Shown piece by piece: positions 22,237 to 34,900 of a stretch of DNA of 64,000 nucleotides. This DNA comes from Beroe forskalii (Eukaryota > Ctenophora > Nuda > Beroida > Beroidae). The position numbers were made by a program, and so were the translations under genes. The stretch lies in contig WFMF01000005.1 in the NCBI GenBank assembly GCA_011033025.1, positions 930,001 to 994,000 on the forward strand. The letters run 5' to 3'. The first letter of the stretch is position 1. Every line of letters begins with the position of its first letter. The notes under the pieces are model-generated. The model searched no databases. It was not told the origin of the DNA and saw only the letters and a list, made by a program, of their open reading frames with translations.

Positions 22237-25200
22237 AACCCAACTCCCATGAAGCAGCTTCAGTGAGAGTTACTCCTACTTCCCATGAAGCGCTTCAGTG
22301 AGAGTTACTCCTACTCCCCATGAAGCAGCTTCAGTGAGAGTTACTCCTACTCCCCATGAAGCAGCTTCAGTGAGAGTTACTCCTACTCCCCCATGAAGCA
22401 GCTTCAGTGAGAGTTACCTGAAGGCTCAGTGAGAATATGAAGCAGCTTCAGTGAGTTACTCCTACTCCCCATGAAGCGGCTTCAGTGAGAGTTACTCCTA
22501 CTCCCCATGAAGCAGCTTCAGTGAGAGTTACTCCCCATGAAGCAGCTTCAGTGAGAGTTACTCTCTCCCCATGAAGCAGCTTCAGTGAGTTACTCCTACT
22601 CCCCATGAAGCAGCTTCAGTGAGAGTTACTCCTACTCCCCATGAAGCAGCTTTAGTGAGAGTTACTCCTACTCCCCATGAAGCAGCTTCAGTGAGAGTTA
22701 CTCCTACTCCCCATGAAGCAGCTTCAGTGAGAGTTACTCCTACTCCCCATGAAGCAGCTTCAGTGAGAGTTACTCCTACTCCCCATGAAGCAGCTTCAGT
22801 GAGAGTTACTCCTACTCCCCATGAAGCAGCTTCAGTGAGAGTTACTCCTACTCCCCATGAAGCAGCTTCAGTGAGAGTTACTCCTACTCCCCATGAAGCA
22901 GCTTCAGTGAGAGTTACTCCTACTCCCATGAAGCAGCTTCAGTGAGTTACTCCTACTCCCATGAAGCCAGTGAGAGTTACTCCTACTCCCCATGAAGCAG
23001 CTTCAGTGAGAGTTACTCCTACTCCCCATGAAGCAGCTTCAGTGAGAGTTACTCCCCATGAAGCAGCTTCAGTGAGAGTTACTCCTACTCCCCATGAAGC
23101 AGCTTCAATGAGTTACTCCTACTCCCCATGAAGCAGCTTCAGTGAGAGTTACTCCTACTCCCCATGAAGCAGCTTCAGTGAGAGTTACTCCTACTCCCCA
23201 TGAAGCAGCTTCAGTGAGTGAAGCAGCTTCAGTGAGAGTTACTCCTACTCCCCATGAAGCAGCTTCAGTGAGAGTTACTCCTACTCCCCATGAAGCAGCT
23301 TCAGTGAGAGTTACTCCTACTCCCCATGAAGCAGCTTCAGTGAGAGTTACTCCTACTCCCATGAAGCAGCTTCAGTGAGAGTTACTCCTACTCCCATGAA
23401 GCAGCTTCAGTGAGAGTTACTCCTACTCCCCATGAAGCAGCTTCAGTGAGAGTTACTCCTACTCCCCATGAAGCAGCTTCAGTGAGAGTTACTCCTACTC
23501 CCCATGAAGCAGCTTCAGTGAGAGTTACTCCTACTCCCCATGAAGCAGCTTCAGTGAGAGTTACTCCTACTCCCCATGAAGCAGCTTCAGTGAGAGTTAC
23601 TCTACTCCCCATGAAGCAGCTTCAGTGAGAGTTACTCCTACTCCCCATGAAGCAGCTTCAGTGAGAGTTACTCCTACCCCATGAAGCAGCTTCAGTGAGA
23701 GTTACTCCTACTCCCCATGAAGCAGCTTCAGTGAGAGTTACTCCTACTCCCCATGAAGCAGCTTCAGTGAGAGTTACTCCTACTCCCCATGAAGCAGCTT
23801 CAGTGAGTTACTCCTACTCCCATGAAGCAGCTTCAGTGAGAGTTACTCCTACTCCCCATGAAGCAGCTTCAGTGAGAGTTACTCCTACTCCCCATGAAGC
23901 AGCTTCAGTGAGAGTTACTCCTACTCCCCATGAAGCAGCTTCAGTGAGAGTTACTCCTACTCCCCATGAAGCAGCTTCAGTGAGAGTTACTCCTACTCCC
24001 ATGAGAGTTACTCCTACTCCCCATGAAGCAGCTTCAGTGAGAGTTACTCCTACTCCCCATGAAGCAGCTTCAGTGAGAGTTACTCCTACTCCCCATGAAG
24101 CAGCTTCAATGAGTTACTCCTACTCCCCATGAAGCAGCTTCAGTGAGAGTTACTCCTACTCCCCATGAAGCAGCTTTAGTGAGAGTTACTCCTACTCCCC
24201 ATGAAGCAGCTTCAGTGAGAGTTACTCCTACTCCCCATGAAGCAGCTTCAGTGAGAGTTACTCCTACTCCCCATGAAGCAGCTTCAGTGAGAGTTACTCC
24301 TACTCCCCATGAAGCAGCTTCAGTGAGAGTTACTCCTACTCCCCATGAAGCAGCTTCAGTGAGAGTTACTCCTACTCCCCATACAGCTTCAGTGAGAGTT
24401 ACTCCTACTCCCCATGAAGCAGCTTCAGTGAGAGTTACTCCTACTCCCCATGAAGCAGCTTCAGTGAGAGTTACTCCTACTCCCCATGAAGCAGCTTCAG
24501 TGAGAGTTACTCCTACTCCCCATGAAGCAGCTTCAGTGAGAGTTACTCCTACTCCCCATGAAGCAGCTTCAGTGAGAGTTACTCCTACTCCCATGAAGCA
24601 GCTTCAGTGAGAGTTACCCTACTCCCCATGAAGCAGCTTCAGTGAGAGTTACTCCTACTCCCCCATGAAGCAGCTTCAGTGAGAGTTACTCCCCATGAAG
24701 CAGCTTCAGTGAGAGTTACTCCCATGAAGCAGCTTCAGTGAGAGTTACTCCTACTCCACATGAAGCAGCTTCAGTGAGAGTTACTCCTACACCCCATGAA
24801 GCAGCTTCAGTGAGAGTTACTCGTACTCCCCATGAAGCAGCTTCAGTGAGAGTTACTCCTACTCCCCATGAAGCAGCTTCAGTGAGAGTTACTCCTACTC
24901 CCATGAAGCAGCTTCAGTGAGAGTTACTCCTACTCCCCATGGAGCAGCTTCAGTGAGAGTTACTCCTACTCCCCATGAAGCAGCTTCAGTGAGAGTTACT
25001 CCTACTCCCCATGAAGCAGCTTCAGTGAGAGTTACTCCTACTCCCCATGAAGCAGCTTCAGTGAGAGTTACTCCTACTCCCCATGAAGCAGCTTCAGTGA
25101 GAGTTACCCTACTCCCCATGAAGCAGCTTCAGTGAGGGTTACCCTACTCCCCATGAAGCAGCTTCAGTGAGAGTTACTCCTACTCCCCATGAAGCAGCTT

Positions 25201-25530
25201 CAGTGAGAGTTACTCCTACTCCCCATGAAGCAGCTTCAGTGAGAGTTACTCCTACTCCCCATGAAGCAGCTTCAGTGAGGGTTACTCCTACTCCCCATGA
25301 AGCAGCTTCAGTGAGAGTTACTCCTACTCCCCATGAAGCAGCTTCAGTGAGAGTTACTCCTACTCCCCATGAAGCAGCTTCAGTGAGGGTTACTCCTACT
25401 CCCCATGAAGCAGCTTCAGTGAGAGTTACTCCTACTCCCCATGAAGCAGCTTCAGTGAGAGTTACTCCTACTCCCCATGAAGCAGCTTCAGTGAGTTACT
25501 CCTACTCCCTTTGAAGCAGCTTCAGTGAGT
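22237..25530. repeat. 36-bp minisatellite, about 90 copies
   Basis: Unit of 36 bp beginning gagagttactcctactcccc and containing gaagcagcttcagt. Because 36 is a multiple of three, both strands are open for long stretches (VRVTPTPHEAAS on plus, GVGVTLTEAASW on minus). Copies with small deletions and partial units are common, and break any single frame. No start, splice or domain context supports translation. Confidence 0.95.
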
Positions 25531-25774
25531 CACACTTACCAAGGACTTTATAATTATATCAATATGACAATTTAATCCTATTTAATAGGTCGTTTCTTTT
25601 ACATTTTACTTTTAGAATTTGATGTATTGATGTATAAATGATAAAATTCAAAAATTGATACCAAGAACTGCCATAATTTTTTATCTAATTCTAAATGGAA
25701 TGAAGTCAGGGTGTTAACTGTGCAGGCAGAATGAACTGTGCTGCAGTTTTGTGTTTAGCTTCCTAAGCCCGCGC
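25531..25774. other. Non-coding spacer
   Basis: AT-rich, nothing recognised. Confidence 0.5.
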
Positions 25775-26170
25775 CCGCATAGGTGTGTGTACGCGCGCTT
25801 CCCTTTTGAGGAAATGGGAAACGCCGTGCCGCGCCGCGCGCTTCCCTTCTGAGGAAACGCGCCGCGCGCGCTTCCCTTCTGAGGAAACGCTCCGCGCGCG
25901 CTTAAGCTTCCCTTCTGAGGAAACGCGCTGCGCGCTTCCCTTTTGAGGAAACGCGCCGCGCGCTTCCCTTCTGAGGAAGCGCGCCGCGCGCTTCCTTTCT
26001 GAGGAAACGCGCCGCGCAACGTGTAAGCATCAGACTTGTCCTACGATTTATGACCCGCGCCTGACTCGCGGCGCTGATTCTCGAGATTTTGGTAAGTCTT
26101 TCCTAAGCCCGCATAAGTGTGTGTACGCGCCGCGCGAGCCACACAGGGATATAAGTGTTTAGGAAGGTAA
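25775..26170. repeat. GC-rich minisatellite and flanking dispersed repeat
   Basis: The unit cttcccttctgaggaaacgc with intervening gccgcgcg runs repeats about eight times between 25797 and 26013. It is bordered on both sides by cctaagcccgc...gtgtgtacgcgc copies (25760 and 26103). The same module, with gagccacacagggatat, is found at 38305-38395. Confidence 0.75.
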
Positions 26171-28555
26171 GTCTAGCCCTGATGGAAGGAAAATACTAGG
26201 TAGAATGTAGAATTGCCAAATTGTCACATTGCTTCAAAATTCCGTTAACACAGTCGGCTGCCTCCCCTGTTTGGACAGGTTATATGAAAATTTTGTTCAT
26301 TTTGATAAAAATGAGTGTTGAGCCAACAAATAAAACATTTAACAGGTTCTAAATGTAACTTGCTACCCCTTGTCAGAGATCTGACTACGCCCTGCAGGGG
26401 TCTGGTGGTGGCAGCCCCTAGAAGCCAGATGTTCTGAAAGTATGATTTTGTCATCTTATTAGGATCTTTACCCACATTGTGGGCAACTTGTACATTTGTG
26501 TTGCAATGAGGAAGTGAAAATCTTCATCTTTTGACCACAAAAAATACCTATATTTAAGGAATATAAAGTTATATAAGTTTATATGTTTGAAATGATTGAT
26601 CATTTCAGTGAAACAAAAATTCTCAAATATGAAATCAAACCCATACACTTTGCACCACTATTCAACTGTCAGTTTCGAGATAAGCATATAGGCATTTTTT
26701 GAAACTGCTAATTTGCTCAATTACATGATCATGAAATACCAAGAATAGGAAAGTTCTCGATGACACAGGGTTAGGATTTTTCCCACAATTTTTTATTTTG
26801 ATCATAAGCTTTTAGTTCCTGACAGGACCTGAAATTGACCAAATCTGCAGGGGTGAGCTGAGGTAGGTATTGGACTAATAATGCCTGCACAGTGCACACC
26901 TCTCATCCTGGTGTGACTCATTTAGATCCAACTGCTCTCCACATTGCATTTCCTAAGGGGATGATCATGTTTGAAGTGATTGATCATTGATGCAGTTAAA
27001 CACAATTCTCAAAAATGATATCAAACCCACACACTATGTATGTATACACTAATTAAATATTTCTTCTTCAGGATCTTCTTTGTAGAACAAATACAGTCAT
27101 CTTTTTAGTCAAGCCACAGAACTCTCCAACAACTCCAACCATAGTCTTTGACGGATCCATAAAGAAATGCCTTCATCAGAGAGCTAGGCAGATCCAAATA
27201 AAGCATGAGACACCAAAAATGATATGGTGTACCAAAAGCTAACACTGTGGCACACGGACTTGCGACCGTGTTGTGGGGTTGAATGCATTTGACGGAGCTC
27301 AACGCCCCCCCAACCACAAGATGTAGTGTGTTAGTTTCAGAAGCCCAAGTTCATCAAGGAAATTAAGTTCATCAATGTCTTTATCCAGTGTAGGGAAGAT
27401 AAAGTTCCATCTGGTCCTAACTAGATCAAAAGATCGTCGACTGTGTTTACTTGTAAACATAAATCAGACTGCGAATTCAAGAGACGAGAATGAACCAGAG
27501 AAAGAATGGGACCCATTCTATGACTTCGACCTTGCTTGCAAGGTTAAAACATCTCTTTGTAGAACAAATGCAGTCATCTTTGTAGTCAAGCCACAGAACT
27601 CTCCAACAACTCCAACCATAGTCTTTGACGGATCCATAAAGAAATGCCTTCATCAGAGAGCTAGGCAGATCCAAATAAAGCATGAACAGGATCTCCACAT
27701 ATTGTAACACAACATTCTCAAATTTGATTGTATATAGTAGTGTTGTTGATCATGTTGGTTTTCAAGTTTAGAGTCGGAAAAAAGTCTTGCAGATTGATGT
27801 CTTGAAGAAAGTTTTTTTTAAATAAACAACACTACTAATTACAATCAAATTTGAGGATGGCTAACATCCAAACAGAGATCCTGAACACAGAATAATTTAC
27901 CAAAACTGTCTGTAGATTAGCGTGGTTGTGTGAAAGGGTTCAATTTCTATTCACCCATTCATTTCATAATTCATTACAGAGTTTAACTGTTTCATTGTAT
28001 TGCCTGTGATTGAAAGATGGGGGATCCTTTAATTGATACATTGAAACTGACAGTAGAATAGTGGTTCATAGTGTTGTGGGTTTGATTTCATTATTGATAT
28101 TTCTGTGTTTCACTGCAATGATAAATCATATCAAACATACATTATTAATTGATAATTAAATGCTTTGTCCTTTCTTATCAACCAAGTACTCAACTAATTC
28201 ATATAATCACAATTGTTTTAATATGATAAAAAGAAATTTATGTTTCAATCATGATGTAATGTGCTACAAAATGAAAATTATTTGTTTCATTAAATTATTT
28301 GTAAAATATGTTTATGATCCCTAATGAAGCACTCAAAAGGGATGGGGCATTCCTAAACAAGCCATCACATTCCCAAACAAGTCAATTCATGAAATTTATT
28401 TGTATTTGACTCTTGTCCAAATTTTCAATAGAATCTAATGTCGTGAATATGTGAAAACTACTGTAATTCTTTATTTTAGATTAGATTTATGAAGAGTTGA
28501 AAGCAAAAGAATCGCATTTCATTAGAAACAGAGAATTGAAAAGGACGCCACAGTC
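26171..28555. other. Intergenic region upstream of the CHIP-like gene
   Basis: A 90-bp block at 26583-26690 returns as reverse complement at 28035-28142 (landmarks gtttgatttcat and aaactgacag), and a partial direct copy lies at 26960-27040, so a 1.5-kb inverted-repeat element is likely. Within it a 138-bp segment is directly duplicated (27071-27208 and 27550-27686, landmark ccatagtctttgacggatcc). No convincing gene. Confidence 0.5.
27716..27857. mobile_element. MITE-like element, about 32-bp termini
   Basis: The left end ctcaaatttgattgta and gtagtgttgtt pairs with aacaacactac and tacaatcaaatttgag at the right. No coding capacity. Confidence 0.7.
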
Positions 28556-30600
28556 ATGAACATTGGACATGAGGTACAAGAGTTGAAGCAGCAGGGTAAC
28601 AAGTACTTTTCTCAAAGAAGTTATGAGGAGGCAATTTCCTGCTACACAAAGGCTTTGGTGAGTGTTCTGTTTGGTTTTATTGGAAAACTTTCAATATACT
28701 TTATTGTTCCAGAAAATTGACATGATTTTAGCTCTAAAATCAAAAATTTTCTTGATCTTCAACGAAAAATGCATGCAGAGGTCTTCATTAGTGTCTCAAC
28801 TAACGAAATTCATGAATCAACATAGATGGCAACTCATAGGAATGCTCCTGAAGGCCAAATTCCAATCATATGTCAGGGAGTAAATCTTTAAATTTGTGCA
28901 AGTTTTTGTTGTACCTTCTCAAATTAATCGGCAAGTAGCATTATTAAAACAGGGTTTCAAATCTTACCATGATGTTATTCTGAATCAGCAGATTTTATAG
29001 GTCCAGAATTGCCACATCTGGATTCTCAATTTGTCCAAAAACATACATTGAAATAATTCCAGATAATTAGTCATCACCCCTTATCATCAAACGAGAGGCC
29101 GGACCCGAAGGTCCGCATTCCGCAAGAGGATAGTCCCGGAGTGGGACTATCACCCCTTATATAATATACCTTTCGATTTTATTTGATAAGTTGGTATATG
29201 TCTATACCAGTAATATGTCAACTGTGCCTGCAACGAATTGTTAGCCCCTATTGAGCAATTGGATATGTTTATAATAATCCATCCTATGAAAATAGCTGGT
29301 ACACTTTATTTAGCCAATTTAGACTGCATTTTTAATTAATGTTTTTATAATAATATAATGAGAGGCTCTTTTTGTATATATTACTGGATAACATAATCCC
29401 AAATATTCAGCTAAAGAATGATAAAGTTACAACTATATACACCAATCGTGCCCTTTGCTATCTCAAGTTGGAGCTGTGGGATCGTGTGCTGAAGGACTGT
29501 AAACTAGCTCTTGACATTGACAAGATGATGACAAAGGCTCATTTCTTCATGGGTCAAGCACTAACTGAGCAACAGAAGTTTGATGAAGCCATCCAGGCTT
29601 ACACCATAGGTAAATTGTAACCTTGTTACAACATATTACTATACTAGGGGATCATTCATATAATTCATTCATATCATTCATATGATATTACGTAATCACC
29701 TAGGGGAGGGGGGTTCCGAATGATTATTTTACTTGCCTTCCTAAAAGGTTTTCCTCCCATTGGCAGTAATAAACTAGTTTTCCAACTAATTTAGCAGAGG
29801 TCTGGACGTGGCAGCCCTCAGAACTATAACAGGATAATAACATATACTTCAGTAATATAATTTCTGGGTATTTTCAATGCAAAATGTCTGATGAAACAAG
29901 TATAAAATCCTGTATGCGCGATTGCGGGGGTCTGGGCGGGGGCCCATAAGTCAATTTATTGAATTTTCACCTCAATAGGGTCTTCTCTCTCAATTTCAAG
30001 GAGCCAAATTTTGACGATTTCTCTGGTCGCAAAAATTTATTATTATTGTATTATATACATATAATTTATCCGTTATGAATGTGTTATAACAGCTTGAACA
30101 GTTCAAAATCAAGTATATCAAAGTATCAAGTACCTCCTTTCAGCCATCGAGAGTGCTAAAGTCAAGAAGGAACATTTCGGCGATGATCTTCACCAGGCCC
30201 TTCGAAGAGTTAGTATTTCAATTTACAAACCACAGTAAATTGTTGTGATTCGACCTGATCGTATCTCTATATAATTAATCAATTTGTAGTGGGAATGAAA
30301 TCATCAATAGGAGTACAAAATCGTGGCTTAGATTCAAGTGAGCAGAAGGGCTGCATTCTGTTTTGATCATGTTCAGAATTTTTCGTTTCTTGCTCCATTT
30401 GCGTGGTTATTGGCGTTGATCAGCGCCGATGACCACCAATCTGCCCATTTGATTTTTTTGAATGGGCACGTCTATATTGTATCATAATCTATTCGATGCC
30501 TTCTTCCCCTCAGACAAAGAAGAAGAAGCTTAACTTCGAGGAGGAGAAGCGTGTGAAGGAGGAAATAGTTTTGGGCCTGGGGAGGGGTAAAACCATCTAA
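28556..30600 (+). CDS. CHIP/STUB1-like TPR co-chaperone, TPR part only
   Basis: CHIP binds Hsp70/Hsp90 tails through three TPRs and ubiquitinates clients through a C-terminal U-box. Four exons join in frame: 28556-28657, 29411-29609, 30144-30208 and 30514 to about 30600. They encode VQELKQQGNKYFSQRSYEEA, TIYTNRALCYLKLELWD, MTKAHFFMGQALTEQQKFDE and KVKKEHFGDDLHQALRR then TKKKKLNFEEEKR, matching human STUB1 (YYTNRALCYLKM, KAHFFLGQ, NFGDDIPSALR, AKKKRW) in order. The ATG at 28556 agrees with the short family N-terminus. Similarity stops after about 145 residues: the frame runs to TAA at 30598, or may splice at a weak gtaaaa donor at 30590. I found no helical hairpin or U-box exon in the following 9.7 kb, which is dominated by a transposon. 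It may be truncated, interrupted by insertion, or a U-box-less relative. Confidence 0.75.
29073..29160. mobile_element. Miniature insertion of two hairpins with 12-bp direct repeats
   Basis: The word atcaccccttat flanks the block at 29073-29084 and 29149-29160. Between them are two perfect stem-loops: cggacc-cgaa-ggtccg (29100-29115) and atagtccc-ggagt-gggactat (29130-29150). It lies in the first intron of the CHIP-like gene. The element type is unknown. Confidence 0.55.
29645..29715. repeat. Solitary end of the attacgtaat MITE family
   Basis: The sequence aggggatcattcatat, gatattacgtaatcacctag and then a G-rich run matches the reverse complement of the right end of the element at 21747-21913, with a local attcatatc expansion. 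No opposite end is visible. Confidence 0.5.
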
Positions 30601-31032
30601 TTTTTCGGGGCCATCAGTGCTTCATATTTAAAATTTTCCCATTGCCTATCGAAATGTCAAAAGTTAGTGTGTTATCAGAAAAAACATATTATATGGTAAA
30701 GTAAATTAATAAGTTAATTTAATTTGAATAAATGTAAAAAGAAAAGACATCGAGCTTCTAGATATACAAGTACCTATGAATACATAAAAAGGGGGTTATC
30801 AATTAATTTAAAAAAATGTGCCCTGAAAATGAAAATGGCTACAACGACTATCAAAATTCAAAGCAATTAGTTAAACCTATTGGGTTGGACACATTTAAGC
30901 CATATATCATCGTTTTTCCGCACTTTTTTCACATAAGATACAGTTCAAAACTGGATTTATAAATGGTACTATAAGATTTCAGATTTTTGAGTGCGCCGCG
31001 CACAAAAGTTGCGATTTTACTCGACGCGTATT
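30601..31032. other. Spacer between the CHIP-like exons and transposon copy A
   Basis: AT-rich; no exon or repeat recognised. Confidence 0.4.
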
Positions 31033-31096
31033 CCCCTAACCAGGGCTTGCCGCGCCGCGCACTCCGTGCGCGAAACCAGGGCGCTGGTTAGGGCAA
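31033..31096. repeat. Small palindrome (ccctaaccaggg family), copy 1
   Basis: The ends cccctaaccaggg and gcgctggttaggg pair around a gcgcactccgtgcgc core. A close direct copy lies at 38148-38203, on the other side of transposon copy A. Confidence 0.65.
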
Positions 31097-32269
31097 GACG
31101 CGTACGTTAGGGTGCACCAAAAAAAATAATTTTTTTGTGCTCAACCCCTGAGCGATAGATCTCGGTGAGACAAGACCGAGGATATCCGGTTTTTTGAAAT
31201 TGGACCCCGGGAACCCCTGGAGCGTTGACGATTTGTATCGGCCATACTTATGGAAGGCGCGTATGGCGTGACCATCCGCGGATTCTACGCGCGCTTATAT
31301 CCGCGCGCGCAAGATTCTGCTGCAGTTCCGCGAGATAGATCGAAGTAGGGTGTGTACTTGACCGATATTTGCCAGATCGAAGTAGGGTGTACTTGACCGT
31401 TATTTCAAGGAATTTTCAAAGAGATAGTTTACAACAAAAGCAGGAAGGCCGTGTTTATTGAAATATCAGACGTGACTAGCTCCAATGTTGTGAGGGTGAA
31501 GTGGTGATGATGCTGGAGCATTTGATGAACTGATCGACATAGTATGGCCTATTGGGGTGGGATGAAGCAAATGACAGGACCAGTATGATATGCTGCAGTA
31601 TGTAGAACGACAGGGACAATCCTGCTCACTTAGGGGACAATGTACATTGTACTCCCGTGTAGTGTCGGTGTGTTACTGTAGACTTGTGTAGGTCAGATGT
31701 AATCAGAAAATTTATAGATTTATCGCAAGCACGGTTTGCTGTCAGGGTGAAGGAGGATGTACATCACTTCTTCAAACAGCGGAAGAGCACTGCACTGTTC
31801 CGTTCTGGTTCTTCGTGAACTAGTGGAAGGAAGCGCATCAATGCTCAACTCGTCTGTACCATAAGTTTGACGGTGAAGGCGCGGGTTGATGGTCAGTACG
31901 TCATCGGAGGTGTATGTAGCAGTTACGGGAGGTGATGGGGAGGAACCTCCGAGGTGACCATAGGCATAACTTCAGTATAAGTTACTGACAGGATGAAATG
32001 TGATCTGAGAGCTTATTCAGGCTTAGAACTTCAGGTATGTCAGCGGCACTAACAGGGTTCGGATATCCCCATGATATGGAACAGATCACATAACCCATTA
32101 TTGGGTCATGCGTGAATCGAATCGATACAGTATGAATCGAATATTGCGCGTATTTTGCCCATGTTGTGCTGAAATTTAATTTTCTTACCACTCTTTTAAT
32201 TTTTCTTTCGCTCATTACTCAGATAAACCTCGCGCTGAACTAAGCGTAAGAGAACTACCGATTTGTGTT

Positions 32270-33345
32270 GCTTTCACTCACGCTTTATCCATCTACCCAT
32301 ACACTGATCACGCTACATCCATCTACCTTTACTCATCATACATCTGCCATACACTCACGCTACATCCATCTACCCATACACTCACGCTACACTCATCTAC
32401 CCATACACTCACGCTACATCCATTTACCCATACACTGTGCATGTAGAACGACAGGGGACAATCCTGCTCACTAGGGGACAATGTACATTGTACTCCCGTG
32501 TGTAGTGTCGGTGTGTAACTGTAGACTTGTGTAGGTCGGATGTAATCAGAAAATTTATAGATTTATCGCAAGCACGGTTTGCTGTCAGGGTGAAGGAGGC
32601 TGTACATCACTTCTTCTTCTTCAAACAGCGGAAGAGCACTGCACTGTTCCGTTCCGGTTCTTCCTGAACTAGTGGAAGGAAGCGTCATCAATGCTCAACT
32701 TCGTCTTACCCATAGAATTAGAAGTTTGAAGACGGATGAAGGCGCGGGTTAATGGTCAGTACGTCATCGGAGGTGAAGGGCAGGCAGTTACTGACAGGAT
32801 GATGGGGGAGGAACCTCGAGGTAACCATAGGCAGAACTTAAGTGCTCGTTACTGACAGGATGAAATGTGATGTGAGAGCTTATTCAGGCTTAGAACTTCA
32901 GGTATGTCAGCGGCACTAACAGGGTTCGGGTATCCTACATGATATGGAACAGATCATATTGCGTATTTTGCCCATGTTGTGCTGAAATTTAATTTTATTA
33001 CCACTCTTTTAATTTTCTTTCGCTCATTACTCAGATAATAAACCTCGCGCTGAACTAAGCGTAAGAGAACTACCGATTTGCGTTGCTTTCACTCACGCTT
33101 TATCCATCTACCCATACACTGATCACGCTACATCCATCTACCCATACACTCACGCTACACATCTACCCATACACTCACGCTACACACATCTACCCATACA
33201 CTCACGCTACACTCATCTACCCATACGCTGATCACGCTACACCCATCTACCCATACACTCACGCTACATCCATCTTTATACACTCGCTACACTCATCTAC
33301 CCATACACTGATCACGCTACACCCATCTACCCATACCTCACGCAA
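32270..33345. repeat. 27-bp minisatellite blocks in the left arm of copy A
   Basis: Units with acactcatctacccat and cactcacgctac at 32270-32440 and again at 33095-33345, separated by a repeated piece of the arm. The period of 27 gives long open frames with no coding meaning. Confidence 0.8.
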
Positions 33346-33800
33346 TTCCCTTTTTCCCCCCAAAACCTTTTTCACCTACAAATTCCCCATCCCCTTCCCA
33401 TACACCATTTTACCCTTACGGGCCACACCCGACCCCTTTTTCTCCATTCCCCTTTTCTACCCCTTTCACCCATACACCACGGTAAAACCCTTACCTGACC
33501 CCCCATCTACCCTTTCACCACGCAACAGCCAACACTCCCCCTACCCTCCTTTCCCCTCTCACCCATACATTTACCACCCCTAATTACCCACGCCACCCAC
33601 CCCCAAAACCCATGCCCCATGCCCTTTTCCGCCCCCCCACCCCATTCCCCAAAAACCCCCACCTCCCCCCTAGCCCGGGCCCTTCCTGGACCCCCAGGGG
33701 GACTTCTGCCCAACCCCAAAGGGCGGAAAATGACGAAACCAAAAAATGGGGTTGGGGACAAAATTTTAAAAAAGCCCCAAAAAGCCCGGGATTGCTAAGA
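33345..33800. other. Corrupted-looking C/T-rich sequence
   Basis: The minisatellite dissolves into long C, T and A homopolymers (for example tttttccccccaaaaccttt) without period. The equivalent part of copy B (reverse complement near 43870-44030) is ordinary sequence. It probably reflects poor read quality rather than biology. Confidence 0.45.
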
Positions 33801-34330
33801 AAACTCTCAAGTCAAATTATATCTTGGATGAACTTGTAGCTATACGTTATCCAATGACGGGGTGACACTGTCTGCGATGTCTAGTATCCACTAAGCTCTA
33901 ACAGAGCCTGCTGAGTTTACATATATACTTCTATAGAAATAGCATTGCAATTGGGTCACACTCAAGCAATAGTCGATTCACACTACTTGATTAATCTATA
34001 ACTCGATTAAATCTGTATCGATGCTTGATTCATCATATATTTAAATTCGAATCATCCCGTTCACAAGAAGGGGACAATCTCCGAGGATGGGGACAATTAC
34101 TGAGTGAGCCGAGAGAGCGTGAGAACTCCCACGTTCTGGGCGATCGATTGTCCCCACTTTTGTCCCCACCTTGTCCCTCATTCTGGGAAAACAGCGGCTA
34201 CAAAAGTATCCTTTGGAGTGAGAATGTTGAGACTCATTATAATGAGCTATCATAGATAATGTCAATAGAGCTATTGATAATATCAATAGAACTATCAGTA
34301 TCAGTCTACCCTCGGTTGCACTCAAATCCG
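33800..34330. repeat. Central unique segment of copy A
   Basis: Matches 43316-43865 of copy B in the opposite orientation (landmarks gagattgtccccttcttgtg reversed, tcctttggagtgag). It contains runs of tgtccccac and tattgataatatc inverted words. No gene. Confidence 0.75.
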
Positions 34331-34399
34331 TTTAATTCAAGTAGAATGTTGCGTCCTTTTGTGGCTACACTCTCGAAATACATTTCGAGAGTTTGGCCA

Positions 34400-34900
34400 A
34401 AAAGGGCCAACATTTTGTTCTCAACGGTTTGAGTACCCAAATGAAATGGAGCTTTACAAAATTTTTTGCTCAGTTAAGATAATGGCCTCGCCTTTTTAAA
34501 TAAACGTAAAAGAACTACCATTTTGGGGTTTCTTTCCTCAGCTTTTCCCTCTCCCCTACCCCCGCTGCAACCACGCGCCAAAAACCAAAAATGTTATAAA
34601 AACGGTTTGGGTACAACTGAGTGGGGGACTGAGTGTATGGGTGAAAGAAATGTTGGGGATGATGGGGGAAAGGATGTGGGGTCGTGAAAAAAAATGGATG
34701 GGGGAGGTGTATGGAGTGTGGGGTTTTAATGGTGTAGCGGAAATTATGGGGGAATGGCGTGATTTTATGGGGGTGATAAAGATAGGGAATTTTAAGGGTG
34801 TTGGCGGAAATGTATGGGGGAAGGGAAGGGGAGGGATTAAAGATTTTGGGGGTGAAATTTAAAACGTGGTGTTGGGGGGGAGGAGGGGATGTGGGTAGAT
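34400..34900. other. Corrupted-looking G-rich sequence
   Basis: Recognisable only as a degraded version of the arm boundary and minisatellite (taaaagaactaccattttggggtttctttcctcagc compares with the clean arm at 42473-42511 with the homopolymers distorted). Probable sequence error zone. Confidence 0.4.

Noticed and set aside
22582-25514. Long open frames on both strands in the 36-bp array (repeated VRVTPTPHEAAS or GVGVTLTEAASW)
   Set aside because: They follow from a stop-free unit whose length is a multiple of three. Frames break at partial units, both strands are equally open, and there is no gene context.
27375-27707. 110-codon ORF upstream of the CHIP-like gene
   Set aside because: Half of it lies in a segment directly duplicated 480 bp to the left inside an inverted-repeat element, with no domain or splice context.
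29085-29160. Hammerhead or HDV-type ribozyme
   Set aside because: Stem-loops are present, but the hammerhead core (ctgatga and gaaac in the right places) and the HDV double-pseudoknot pattern were not found on either strand.
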